Source: Oceanospirillaceae bacterium
Lineage (GTDB): Bacteria; Pseudomonadota; Gammaproteobacteria; Pseudomonadales; Litoribrevibacteraceae
Direction: 5' to 3'
DNA length: 64,000 nt
Assembly (NCBI GenBank): GCA_015665455.1
Contig: JADFAD010000012.1
Coordinates: 85,706-149,705 of the forward strand
How positions within the stretch are numbered: position 1 is the stretch's first letter; every line of letters starts with the position of its first letter. The notes below the pieces were generated by a model. The model was not told the DNA's origin. It did no database searches and worked only from the letters and a program-made list of their open reading frames with translations. This document shows, piece by piece, positions 26,815-34,678 of this stretch. The position numbers were made by a program, and so were the translations under genes.

Positions 26815-26859
26815 TTAATAGTAAATCCATTTAATAACAAATCCATTTAATAACAAATC
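26812..26859 (-). repeat. Three tandem 16-bp repeats over the argD-like start site
   Basis: Three 16-bp copies in a row; the two distal copies (26828-26859) are identical and the one at the start codon differs by two bases. Read on the minus strand, each copy carries GGATTT and ends at an ATG, so the ribosome-binding/start segment is repeated three times. The period is not a multiple of three. Confidence 0.85.
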
Positions 26860-27193
26860 CATACAGTTCGGTGACCATTCGGCTGACGCGACCTATATTT
26901 TGTCTCAGTGGTAGTAAGTGATCACAAACATATATTTAAAAACACACACGCCCTTAAGTGACGGTGTGGGCGGTGTTGTGTATGTAGAATATTTAAGAAA
27001 ACAGGAAAAGCTCGATGGGGAGCTGAATCTTTAAACTACATGTCAGCGTGTATTTCTGAACTTGTGAGTGTAGCAATTTATTGGCACTTTGCTCGGATTT
27101 CTATCAAATTTGTTTTAACTCATTAGAATTACATTGGAATTTGAATGTAGCCGGAATAAAATTCAGCATATTTTATTTAATGGAGGTGCGCTT
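26860..27193. other. Divergent intergenic region between argD-like and hyuB-like genes
   Basis: About 330 bases between divergent genes, so promoters for both are expected here. An imperfect GC-rich inverted repeat (around 26940-26982, CACACGCCC facing GGGCGGTGT) is visible. I see no open reading frame of note and no recognisable operator. Confidence 0.45.
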
Positions 27194-28744
27194 GTGGATC
27201 CAATTGAACTTGGGATTCTTGTCAGTCGATTAGAATCAATTTGTGAGGAAATGGGGGCGATTCTTCAACAGTCTTCTTTTTCTCCAAACATTAAAGATCG
27301 AATGGATTTCTCTTGTGCCTTGTTTGATGTATCGGGTGGGTTACTTGCTCAAGCCGCTCACATTCCAGTGCATTTGGGGAGCATGGCTTATGCAATGCGG
27401 GATATCATAACGCAAGTAAACTGGTGTCCAGGGGATGTGTTAGTACTTAATAACCCATACATGGGCGGAACTCATTTACCTGACGTTACTATGGTTGCGC
27501 CCCATTATATTGATGGCAAGCTTCAGTCGTTTATTGCCAATCGTGCTCACCATGCGAATATCGGCTCCGATGCTCCAGGGTCAATGCCTCTTTCTACTCA
27601 TATTGAGCAAGAGGGCGTGGTGATTGATCCTATAAAGCTAATAGATCAAGGTGTATTAAATGATTCGCTGCTCAATCGAATTAGCTCTGGAAACGATTTG
27701 TCCAAGGGCGATTTCTTAGCACAAGTCGGATCAGTAAAAGCCGGTTTGGATCGTTTCGATCAATTGGTACAGCAGATGGGATCAGCGCAGCTCAACGTGG
27801 CTGTTGATGCGTTAAATAAATATGGCGAGAAGCTGGCGTTGGCAGCGTTCTCTCAAATTCCAGATGGGAATTATCAAGCGGATGATTATCTTGACGGTGA
27901 CGGAATAGACGATGGGCACATTCTGGTTCGAGTTAATATTAGCGTAGAAGAGGGACGACTTTCTTTTAATTTCGATGGTACAAGCGATCAGGTAAGTGGT
28001 AACTTGAATTGTCCGCTATCGGTAGCCGCAGCCTCTGTTTTCTATGTGTTACGTTGTTTAATGCCGGATCAAGCGCCTACCTGTGACGGTGTCTTTCGTA
28101 CTTTTTCTATCAATGCGCCCCTTGGGTCCTTGTTGAATGCTTGCTATCCATCCGCTGTTGCAGCAGGCAATGTTGAAACGTCAATGCGCGTTGTTGATGT
28201 GGTAATTAAGGCTTTAGCTAAGGCTCTCCCGGATCAGTTTTGTGCCGCAAGCCATGGATCAATGAACAACGTTGCGATGGGGTCGAAAAATTCGGAACGT
28301 GTGGGGCAGTGGGATTATTACGAAACGATCGGTGGTGGTCTTGGCGCTAATTCCAAGTTTGATGGTTTATCTGCGGTTCAGGCTCACATGACAAATACGT
28401 CAAATACTCCAGTAGAGAGTCTTGAATTGCATTATCCGATCAGGGTGACGCGCTACGCTATTCGAGAAGGTAGTGGTGGAGATGGCGTGTACGTTGGTGG
28501 AGAAGGTATTGAGCGTACCTATCAATTTAAAGAATTCGCACAAGTCACTTTGCTTACAGAGCGAAGGGAATTAAGCCCTTATGGGCTTCAAGGTGGGGAG
28601 GAAGCAGAGCAAGGTCAGAACTTATTAAATGGTGAGCCCCTTTCCGGAAAGTGTTCAATACAGGTCAAAAGTGGTGATGAATTGAAGATTATCACTGCTG
28701 GTGGCGGTGGTTACGGTAAAACAAATCGAACTTTTACCTCTTAA
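27194..28744 (+). CDS. Hydantoinase B/oxoprolinase family protein
   Basis: A 516-residue HyuB-type subunit (N-methylhydantoinase B/acetophenone-carboxylase-like). It is recognised by the opening DPIELGILVSRLESICEEMG, NIKDRMDFSCALFD, the segment NNPYMGGTHLPDVT and the C-terminal GGGGYG. A GTG at 27194 preceded by GGAGG (27182-27186) gives a start matching other family members; the longer frame from 27134 has a TTG and no ribosome site. HyuB proteins normally work with a HyuA ATPase subunit, often in the same operon. None is adjacent here, so substrate and activity remain open. Confidence 0.88.
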   Translation: MDPIELGILVSRLESICEEMGAILQQSSFSPNIKDRMDFSCALFDVSGGLLAQAAHIPVHLGSMAYAMRDIITQVNWCPGDVLVLNNPYMGGTHLPDVTMVAPHYIDGKLQSFIANRAHHANIGSDAPGSMPLSTHIEQEGVVIDPIKLIDQGVLNDSLLNRISSGNDLSKGDFLAQVGSVKAGLDRFDQLVQQMGSAQLNVAVDALNKYGEKLALAAFSQIPDGNYQADDYLDGDGIDDGHILVRVNISVEEGRLSFNFDGTSDQVSGNLNCPLSVAAASVFYVLRCLMPDQAPTCDGVFRTFSINAPLGSLLNACYPSAVAAGNVETSMRVVDVVIKALAKALPDQFCAASHGSMNNVAMGSKNSERVGQWDYYETIGGGLGANSKFDGLSAVQAHMTNTSNTPVESLELHYPIRVTRYAIREGSGGDGVYVGGEGIERTYQFKEFAQVTLLTERRELSPYGLQGGEEAEQGQNLLNGEPLSGKCSIQVKSGDELKIITAGGGGYGKTNRTFTS

Positions 28745-28825
28745 GACCCACTAATTTAGTAGGAATTAAGGCTGTAAAACGCTAGAATGGGCGAAAATTT
28801 TGAATGATTATCTGGTGAGGTAGTA

Positions 28826-29161
28826 ATGTCTGATACAGTAGAACGTATTAAGCAACAAATTTCTGATAACACTGTTCTTCTCTACATGAAAGGTAGCCCT
28901 AAGCTTCCGCAGTGTGGTTTTTCTTCTCAGGCATCCCAAGCGGTAATGGCTTGTGGCGAGCGCTTTGCTTACGTTGATATTCTTCAGAATCCAGATATCC
29001 GTGCTGAGTTGCCTAAATACGCTAATTGGCCAACGTTTCCACAGTTGTGGGTCGGTGGTGAGTTAGTAGGTGGATGCGATATCATCGTTGAAATGTATCA
29101 GAAAGGTGAGTTAAAGCCTTTGATTGCTGATGCACTGAAAGACGGTTCTGAAGAAGGTTAA
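28826..29161 (+). CDS. grxD: Monothiol glutaredoxin (Grx4/GrxD)
   Basis: A 111-residue CGFS-type glutaredoxin with its active-site Cys30 in PQCGFSS, plus the TFPQLWV and GGCD glutathione-binding segments. Such proteins carry and deliver 2Fe-2S clusters, often with BolA partners. The length is normal. It is followed by an intrinsic terminator, so it appears to be a single-gene unit. Its proximity to peroxiredoxin, rnt and motY resembles a Pseudomonas gene group. Confidence 0.96.
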   Translation: MSDTVERIKQQISDNTVLLYMKGSPKLPQCGFSSQASQAVMACGERFAYVDILQNPDIRAELPKYANWPTFPQLWVGGELVGGCDIIVEMYQKGELKPLIADALKDGSEEG

Positions 29162-29180
29162 TCGTTACTTTCTTGCTTGG

Positions 29181-29205
29181 AAAAGGGGTCTAGGCCTCTT
29201 TTTTT
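29181..29205 (+). terminator. Intrinsic terminator after grxD
   Basis: AAAAGGGG and CCTCTTTT form a stem (one G-T pair) with a 6-base loop, followed by more T. It lies 20 bases after the grxD stop. Confidence 0.8.
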
Positions 29206-29226
29206 ATGTCTGTACAACTTATTTAT

Positions 29227-30120
29227 TCAGTTAATAAAGCCTTGCTGAATGTCCATTGTGTAATCAGAACCCTTTATATTCTTAGGTATTTTAGGAAAGG
29301 GGCTTGCTGTAAGGATCGTTCTTTTAAACGCTTGGTCTGATGTAGGGTTACCACTGCTTTGTATTAGTTTGGTGTAGATTACGGTTCCATTTCTCCACCA
29401 TGTTGTTCGGATTTTTATTGGTGTTAATTTTTGTCCTTCGGAAGAAATTCCCGAAAAGATTTTGCTGTTAGGCCCATTAAGAATCCAGGCGTATATTCTT
29501 GCTTCATATTGTTCCGTAGCAGTCAGAACCTGCGGAGTTGATTTTTCGGTTTTAATACTCTTAGTGGTATTGGCTTGAGAGTCCTCGCTGGCTTTTTGCT
29601 GCTTTGCCGGAATGAGAGTCTCTGTTTTAATTTCCGTTGTTTCTGTTTTTTCTATTTCTACCTCAGAAGGCGAATCGGTTTTATGACCTTTGATTTTTTT
29701 TGGAGGTTGTTCGTTTATCTTGTCTGTTTTGACATTGAAATGATGGTCATGTTTGTTATCGGATACGTTTTTATCGCTTTCGGTTCTATTTAGTTTTACA
29801 TGGGCAGCAGAAGCGTTTTCGATTTCTGTATTTTGGGGATTACCCGATTTTGGTTTTGAGGTCTGAGGCTCTGTTACCTTAGGTTCTTCTTTGGCTGGTT
29901 TGGATTCTTCTTTACTGGTGCTATTAATGATTCCTTGTCCTTTTAGGGGGGTATCTTCAAACGATGGTGTGGATTGCTCTGTGGTCAGCTCAACATCAAT
30001 AGAATAGGTTTGCTCAGTCAACGGAATTCGAACCGGTTCGGGGGCTTGATATAAGATAGCAATGTGCCCAATAAAGGCAATCAGTAAAGCCAGAGATAAT
30101 CGTATTTGTCTCGCGTGCAT
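29227..30120 (-). CDS. TonB-like protein with charged linker
   Basis: A 297-residue protein with one N-terminal transmembrane helix (about residues 6-25) and a long Lys/Glu/Thr-rich, low-complexity linker (about 50-205). A C-terminal domain follows that resembles the TonB C-terminal fold (TEQYEARIYAWI, SSGNPTSDQAFKRTILTASP). It is therefore likely an inner-membrane-anchored, periplasm-spanning energy-transducer-like protein. The linker is charged rather than the Pro-Lys/Pro-Glu type of classical TonB, and no exbB, exbD or receptor gene is nearby. It is monocistronic. TonB function is a moderate-confidence inference. Confidence 0.65.
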   Translation of the reverse strand: MHARQIRLSLALLIAFIGHIAILYQAPEPVRIPLTEQTYSIDVELTTEQSTPSFEDTPLKGQGIINSTSKEESKPAKEEPKVTEPQTSKPKSGNPQNTEIENASAAHVKLNRTESDKNVSDNKHDHHFNVKTDKINEQPPKKIKGHKTDSPSEVEIEKTETTEIKTETLIPAKQQKASEDSQANTTKSIKTEKSTPQVLTATEQYEARIYAWILNGPNSKIFSGISSEGQKLTPIKIRTTWWRNGTVIYTKLIQSSGNPTSDQAFKRTILTASPFPKIPKNIKGSDYTMDIQQGFIN

Positions 30121-30347
30121 GACATCTAGAATTCAATGTTTAACGTATATGGTTAAAGTAACGTAAATCACTTTTTCTTGGAAGTTAAATAACTAATTCC
30201 TTGATTTGGTTATCAATTAGTCAAAATTTATTGGTTATTATCAGTGATAGTTTTTATTTATTGATGCGATAGGAAAATTTGCTAATCTCTTGATAGGATT
30301 CTGGTAATACCGAGTGTATGATTCACTCACCTTAATATACTCATGTG

Positions 30348-30365
30348 ATTACTCTCGTGAGTAAT
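30348..30365 (+). promoter_or_regulatory. Hairpin in the peroxiredoxin leader
   Basis: A 7-bp perfect stem (ATTACTC / GAGTAAT) with a 4-base loop lies 33 bases before the start codon. The decamer TTAATATACT occurs on both sides of it (30332-30341 and 30371-30380). No OxyR or other known operator could be assigned. Confidence 0.4.
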
Positions 30366-30398
30366 TTATTTTAATATACTTTTTTAGGAGCAAACGCA

Positions 30399-31001
30399 AT
30401 GAGCGTATTAGTAGGCAAGAAAGCACCAGATTTTACAGTACCAGCAGTATTAGGAAGCGGCGAAATCGTTGATGCGTTCACTCTATCTGAAGCGATTAAA
30501 GGTAAGTACGGTCTAGTATTCTTTTACCCACTAGACTTCACTTTCGTATGTCCATCTGAGCTACTTGCTCTTGATCACCGTATGGAAGAATTCAAAGCTC
30601 GTAACGTTGAAGTAATCGGTGTTTCAATCGATTCACACTTCTCTCATAACGCTTGGAGAAATACTCCAGTAAATGAAGGTGGCATCGGCCCAGTTAAGTA
30701 CACTTTGGCTGCTGACATGACTCATGAGATCTGTAAAGCGTATGATGTTGAATCTGAAGGTGGTGTTGCATTCCGTGGCGCATTCCTAATCGACCAAGAA
30801 GGCAACGTTCGTTCACAGATCGTTAACGATCTACCTCTAGGTCGTAACATGGACGAGCTAATTCGTCTAGTTGATGCACTTCAGTTCCACGAAGAGCACG
30901 GTGAAGTTTGTCCAGCTGGCTGGAACAAAGGCGACAAAGGTATGGACGCTTCTCCAGAAGGTGTAGCTAAGTACTTAACAGAAGAATCAGACAAGCTGTA
31001 A
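30399..31001 (+). CDS. Typical 2-Cys peroxiredoxin
   Basis: A 200-residue AhpC/TSA-family peroxidase (tsaA-like) that reduces hydrogen peroxide and organic peroxides. The peroxidatic Cys51 lies in DFTFVCPSEL and the resolving cysteine, about residue 171, in GEVCPAGW. An AGGAG ribosome site precedes the ATG. The gene is bounded by a leader hairpin and a strong terminator, so it is a single transcription unit, and its even, biased codon use suggests high expression. No ahpF gene is adjacent, so thioredoxin is the probable reductant. Confidence 0.95.
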   Translation: MSVLVGKKAPDFTVPAVLGSGEIVDAFTLSEAIKGKYGLVFFYPLDFTFVCPSELLALDHRMEEFKARNVEVIGVSIDSHFSHNAWRNTPVNEGGIGPVKYTLAADMTHEICKAYDVESEGGVAFRGAFLIDQEGNVRSQIVNDLPLGRNMDELIRLVDALQFHEEHGEVCPAGWNKGDKGMDASPEGVAKYLTEESDKL

Positions 31002-31050
31002 TGAGTTTGTTGAGCGTTTTCTGCGCTTGCTAAGCCTTTTTGAAGGCTGA

Positions 31051-31077
31051 AAAAAAGAGCCCTTTGGGCTCTTTTTT
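31051..31077. terminator. Bidirectional terminator between peroxiredoxin and rnt
   Basis: GAGCCC, a 3-base loop and GGGCTC are flanked by six A and six T. It serves both convergent genes. A smaller AGCCTT/AAGGCT hairpin lies just before it (31032-31047). Confidence 0.93.
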
Positions 31078-31102
31078 ATTGTCTTAAATAAAATGTAGAG
31101 GA

Positions 31103-31783
31103 TTACATTTTGTCAAAATCTTCCATTTTTAGTTCTTCTTTTGCTTCCTCAACGCCTTTAGGTGGCCAGCCGCCCATACGCATCCATTTATTTACAATTT
31201 CGCAGAATAACTCAGCCGTCTTGATGGTATCGTAACGGGCTGAATGAGCTTCTTTGTTATCAAAGTCAATGTCTGCAGCGATACAGGCTTTAGCTAATAC
31301 CGTTTGACCGAATGCTAGGCCAGCCAATGTCGCCGTATCAAAGGTTGAGAACGGGTGGAATGGGTTGCGTTTAATATCACAACGCTCCGCTGCTTCCATA
31401 ACAAAGCCATGATCGAATGTTGCATTGTGCCCAACCAGAACTGCACGGTTACAACCTTCGTTTTTGACTTTCTTTCTAACGACTTTGAATATTTCAGAAA
31501 GCGCTTCTTGTTCACTGACCGCGCCGCGTTCAGGATCGGTTGGGTCAATGCCTGTGAATTCTAGCGCGCTTTTTTCAAGATTTGCACCTTCAAAGGGTTC
31601 AACAGGGAAGTCGATAACTTCATCAATATGAAGCCAGCCTTCTTCATCCATATGTAAACAAACTGCACATATTTCTAGTAATGCGTCTGTTTTGGCGTTA
31701 AAGCCAGCGGTTTCAACGTCAATAACAACAGGCATGAAACTTCGGAAGCGTTGGGCAAAAAGAGATTTTTCAGAGTCGGACAC
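31103..31783 (-). CDS. rnt: Ribonuclease T
   Basis: A 226-residue DEDD-family 3'-to-5' exoribonuclease that trims tRNA CCA ends and stable RNAs. The catalytic acids are visible in VIDVETAGF (Asp, Glu), HNATFDHGF (Asp) and HSARYDT (His, Asp). Its length is normal for RNase T. The start is a GTG with an AGGA about 9 bases upstream. It is divergent from motY, an arrangement also known in Vibrio and close to that in Pseudomonas. Confidence 0.96.
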   Translation of the reverse strand: MSDSEKSLFAQRFRSFMPVVIDVETAGFNAKTDALLEICAVCLHMDEEGWLHIDEVIDFPVEPFEGANLEKSALEFTGIDPTDPERGAVSEQEALSEIFKVVRKKVKNEGCNRAVLVGHNATFDHGFVMEAAERCDIKRNPFHPFSTFDTATLAGLAFGQTVLAKACIAADIDFDNKEAHSARYDTIKTAELFCEIVNKWMRMGGWPPKGVEEAKEELKMEDFDKM

Positions 31784-32116
31784 AGAGATGATTCCTAGAT
31801 GATCGATTCGGGCATTTTACTGTGTCTCATTCGCTTAAACCAGTTTCTATTATATCTATCTTATTAAGAAAGGGGCGTTTGTGATGTAAGGGAGGTTCCG
31901 AGTCCAATAATCTGATTACAAACTTAGCGGGATTGCATAAATGGTTTAACGATTTATTACTTTCAGTATCTAGAGCGGGTGGTTGGGTCGGGCTATATTT
32001 ATAGAAACCTAAAGTTCTTTGTGATCGGCGCTACAGTTTTTTATTTCAGGGCCGATGAGGTATTTAAGTCGTAAATTTTTATACCGTTGAACTCATTTGA
32101 AGTTGGATACGCTGGC
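31784..32116. other. Divergent region between rnt and motY
   Basis: About 330 bases without a gene. The motY-proximal end carries the sigma-28 promoter described separately. Nothing else recognisable was seen apart from an AT-rich stretch expected to hold the rnt promoter. Confidence 0.5.
32032..32058 (+). promoter_or_regulatory. Sigma-28 (FliA) promoter of motY
   Basis: TACAGTTT, then exactly 11 bases, then GCCGATGA. The FliA consensus is TAAAGTTT-N11-GCCGATAA, so each half matches at 7 of 8 positions with the right spacing. It points toward motY. Confidence 0.8.
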
Positions 32117-33043
32117 GTGCTTATTAACTGGATAATACATAGATATAAATCGCTGACGCTAAGCTTGGCTGGTTTACTTATTCTGGTTGCTACAAATGTA
32201 TCCGCATCTGTAACCTATATGGCTGGGTATGATGAAAGTCAGTGGAAGCTGCAGTCGTCTGTATTTTCTTGTTCTATTTCTCAAGAAATCCCATCCTATG
32301 GTAAAGGTGTGTTTTTTAGGCGTGCGGGAGAAAAGATGATTTTCTATCTGACGACGCCATACAACCAACAGAGGAAAGGTCAGGCTTCTTTAGTCATTGA
32401 ACCACCGACTTGGCGACCGGGGAACCCTGCTCGTCATATGGGGTATGTGGATGTGGTTTCAGGTAATCGTCCCTTTGAAGTGGAGCCTGAAAGAGCCAGT
32501 ACCATGCTTGCAAGTTTAAACAGCGGTTTGATGCCTATGTTTACTCGTAAAAGCTGGTATGAACCAACAGAACCTTCCATTCGTGTTGGTTTAAGTGCAT
32601 TTGACTTTGAACCTATTTACCGAGATTTCTTGGGGTGCATTACGGGTCTGCTTCCTGTTAATTTTGATCAGGTGAAGCGTTCCGTTGTGTTTTACGAGTC
32701 TTCGGGTTTGTATCCCGAGGAAAAGTACTATCAGTTATTGGATTATATTGTTCAGTACGTTCATGCTGACCCCTCTGTGAATGCAATCATTATTGATGGG
32801 CATACGGATGACATTGGTCGACGTTTTAAGAACCGCGAGTTATCAAGGGAACGATCGGAACATATAACCGATTACTTTATTAAGGCGGGTATTGAAGAGG
32901 ATCTAATTACTACGCGATACCATGGTGAGCGTTACCCAGTTGTGCGAAACGTAGGTAAAGATGGCCGATCCAGAAATCGACGGGTCACCATTCGATTAGA
33001 GCGAGATGAACCATTCAGGCCGAGCAATTTAGAGTATTTTTAA
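32117..33043 (+). CDS. motY: Flagellar T-ring protein MotY
   Basis: A 308-residue MotY-type protein. It has an N-terminal signal peptide (hydrophobic LTLSLAGLLILVATNVSA), then the MotY N-terminal domain (SVTYMAGYDESQWKLQSS onward). A C-terminal OmpA-like peptidoglycan-binding domain follows (IIIDGHTDDIG, then SRNRRVTIRL). MotY forms the T ring that anchors MotX and the PomAB or MotAB stators. I favour the GTG at 32117, which gives a compact signal peptide; a TTG at 32087 is the alternative. The near-consensus FliA promoter upstream fits late flagellar expression. Confidence 0.93.
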   Translation: MLINWIIHRYKSLTLSLAGLLILVATNVSASVTYMAGYDESQWKLQSSVFSCSISQEIPSYGKGVFFRRAGEKMIFYLTTPYNQQRKGQASLVIEPPTWRPGNPARHMGYVDVVSGNRPFEVEPERASTMLASLNSGLMPMFTRKSWYEPTEPSIRVGLSAFDFEPIYRDFLGCITGLLPVNFDQVKRSVVFYESSGLYPEEKYYQLLDYIVQYVHADPSVNAIIIDGHTDDIGRRFKNRELSRERSEHITDYFIKAGIEEDLITTRYHGERYPVVRNVGKDGRSRNRRVTIRLERDEPFRPSNLEYF

Positions 33044-33066
33044 TTAGCGTTCGCGCTGACTGATTT

Positions 33067-33109
33067 AAACCAAAAAGCCAATGGCACTCTGTCATTGGCT
33101 TTTTGGTTT
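33067..33109 (+). terminator. Terminator after motY
   Basis: A perfect 17-bp inverted repeat (left arm 33067-33083, right arm 33093-33109) contains A5 and T5 tracts within the stem and a 9-base loop. It is positioned 23 bases after the motY stop. Confidence 0.9.
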
Positions 33110-33304
33110 CTGTTTTCGAATAAATAACATGTGTAGTGTAATAGCGCGGTATTTATGCGAAAACACGAGTAAAACAGCCTTGATAATCAAATCTTATCTA
33201 TTTCTTATCAAGTATTGGCGCTAAACGCTAGGCATTATCGTTTGTCGCCAGTACAATAGGCCGATTTTTTAATATCGGTGCCATAAGCTAAGGAGCCAAA
33301 ATTC

Positions 33305-34525
33305 ATGAGTGACGTTAATAAGGTCGTTCTAGCGTATTCCGGTGGTTTAGATACTTCTGTAATCGCCAAGTGGTTACAAGAAGAATATAACTGTGAAGTA
33401 GTAACTTTTACTGCGGATCTAGGTCAGGGTGAAGAAGTTGAGCCTGCACGCAAAAAAGCGGAAGCCCTAGGCATTAAAGAAATTTATATTGACGACCTAC
33501 GAGAAGAATTCGCTCGTGATTTTGTATTCCCAATGTTCCGCTCAAACGCGGTATATGAAGGTGAGTACTTATTAGGTACATCGATTGCTCGTCCACTTAT
33601 TTCTAAGCGTTTGATTGAAATCGCGAACGAAACAGGTGCTGATGCAATTTCCCATGGTGCGACTGGCAAAGGTAATGATCAGGTGCGTTTTGAGCTAGGT
33701 GCTTATGCCCTTAAGCCTGGCGTACAAGTGATTGCTCCTTGGCGTGAGTGGGATTTGAACTCTCGTGAAAAGCTAATGGCTTATTGCGATAAGCACGGCA
33801 TCACTGTTGAACAGAAGAAAGGTAAGAAATCCCCTTATTCTATGGATGCTAACTTGCTTCACATCTCTTATGAAGGTGGCATTCTAGAAGATCCTTGGGC
33901 TGAGCCTGAAGAAGACATGTGGTTGTGGACTGTTTCTCCTGAGAATGCTCCGGATGTTCCAACATACATCGAACTTACTTATGAGAAAGGCGACGTGGTT
34001 GCTATTGACGGTGTTGCTAAGACACCCGCTCAGGTAATGGAAGAGTTGAACAAAATTGCAGGTGATAACGGTATTGGTCGTGCTGATATTGTTGAAAACC
34101 GTTATGTCGGTATGAAGTCTCGTGGTTGTTACGAAACACCTGCGGGAACCGTATTGCTTCGTGCTCATCGTGCAATTGAATCAATTACATTAGATAGAGA
34201 TGCTGCTCATACTAAAGATGAGTTAATGCCTAAATACGCTGAGTTAGTTTACAACGGTTACTGGTGGTCTCCTGAGCGTAAAATGCTTCAGGCTGCTATC
34301 GATGCAACACAAGAGTACGTGAGCGGTAAGGTTCGCCTTAAGCTTTATAAGGGCAATGTTGCGGTTGTTGGCCGTCAGTCTGAGTTCTCTTTGTTTGATG
34401 AAAGCATTGCAACGTTTGAAGACGATGCAGGTGCTTACGATCAGAAAGATGCAGAAGGTTTTATTCGTTTAAATTCTTTACGCTTAAGAATTGCTGCGAG
34501 CAAAGGCCGGAACATGCTGGACTAA
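33305..34525 (+). CDS. argG: Argininosuccinate synthase
   Basis: A 406-residue ArgG, which joins citrulline and aspartate using ATP in arginine biosynthesis. The PP-loop [11 protein letters not shown] is at the N-terminus, and [14 protein letters not shown] and the [12 protein letters not shown] region are conserved. Length and start (ATG after AAGGAG) are normal. It lies between the motY terminator and its own terminator, so it is monocistronic. I saw no ArgR box in the 190-base upstream gap. Confidence 0.98.
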   Translation: MSDVNKVVLAYSGGLDTSVIAKWLQEEYNCEVVTFTADLGQGEEVEPARKKAEALGIKEIYIDDLREEFARDFVFPMFRSNAVYEGEYLLGTSIARPLISKRLIEIANETGADAISHGATGKGNDQVRFELGAYALKPGVQVIAPWREWDLNSREKLMAYCDKHGITVEQKKGKKSPYSMDANLLHISYEGGILEDPWAEPEEDMWLWTVSPENAPDVPTYIELTYEKGDVVAIDGVAKTPAQVMEELNKIAGDNGIGRADIVENRYVGMKSRGCYETPAGTVLLRAHRAIESITLDRDAAHTKDELMPKYAELVYNGYWWSPERKMLQAAIDATQEYVSGKVRLKLYKGNVAVVGRQSEFSLFDESIATFEDDAGAYDQKDAEGFIRLNSLRLRIAASKGRNMLD

Positions 34526-34553
34526 TTAAGCTAGACACTTAATTGGTTTGCAT

Positions 34554-34587
34554 AAAAAAGGGAGCTTCAACTGAAGCTCCCTTTTTT
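34554..34587 (+). terminator. Terminator after argG
   Basis: A GGGAGCTTC / GAAGCTCCC stem with a 4-base loop is flanked by A6 and T6. It lies 28 bases after the argG stop. Confidence 0.95.
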
Positions 34588-34606
34588 ATTGCCCAAATTG
34601 TCGGGC

Positions 34607-34650
34607 CTATAGTTGACTCGGCCTCGAAAAATCGAGGCTTTGAGCTATAG
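34607..34650 (+). promoter_or_regulatory. Leader stem-loop of the second histidine kinase gene
   Basis: A 7-bp perfect core stem (GCCTCGA / TCGAGGC, 34621-34638) is enclosed by ACTC/GAG and by two copies of the palindrome CTATAG. It lies 15 bases before a GGGAGG ribosome site. It has no T-run and may be a regulatory leader structure. Confidence 0.45.
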
Positions 34651-34678
34651 TGCAAAGGACACGCGGGAGGAATTTTGA

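Noticed and set aside
27134-27193. N-terminal extension of the HyuB-like protein
   Set aside because: It starts at a TTG without ribosome site and has no counterpart in the family; a GGAGG lies 7 bases before the GTG at 27194.
30240-30310. Several ATAG tetranucleotides upstream of the peroxiredoxin gene, as a possible OxyR site
   Set aside because: They are 22 and 24 bases apart and the CTAT half sites are missing, so the pattern does not fit the ATAG-N7-CTAT arrangement of OxyR operators.
33110-33304. ArgR box before argG
   Set aside because: No pair of TGAAT/ATTCA-like arms at the right spacing was found.
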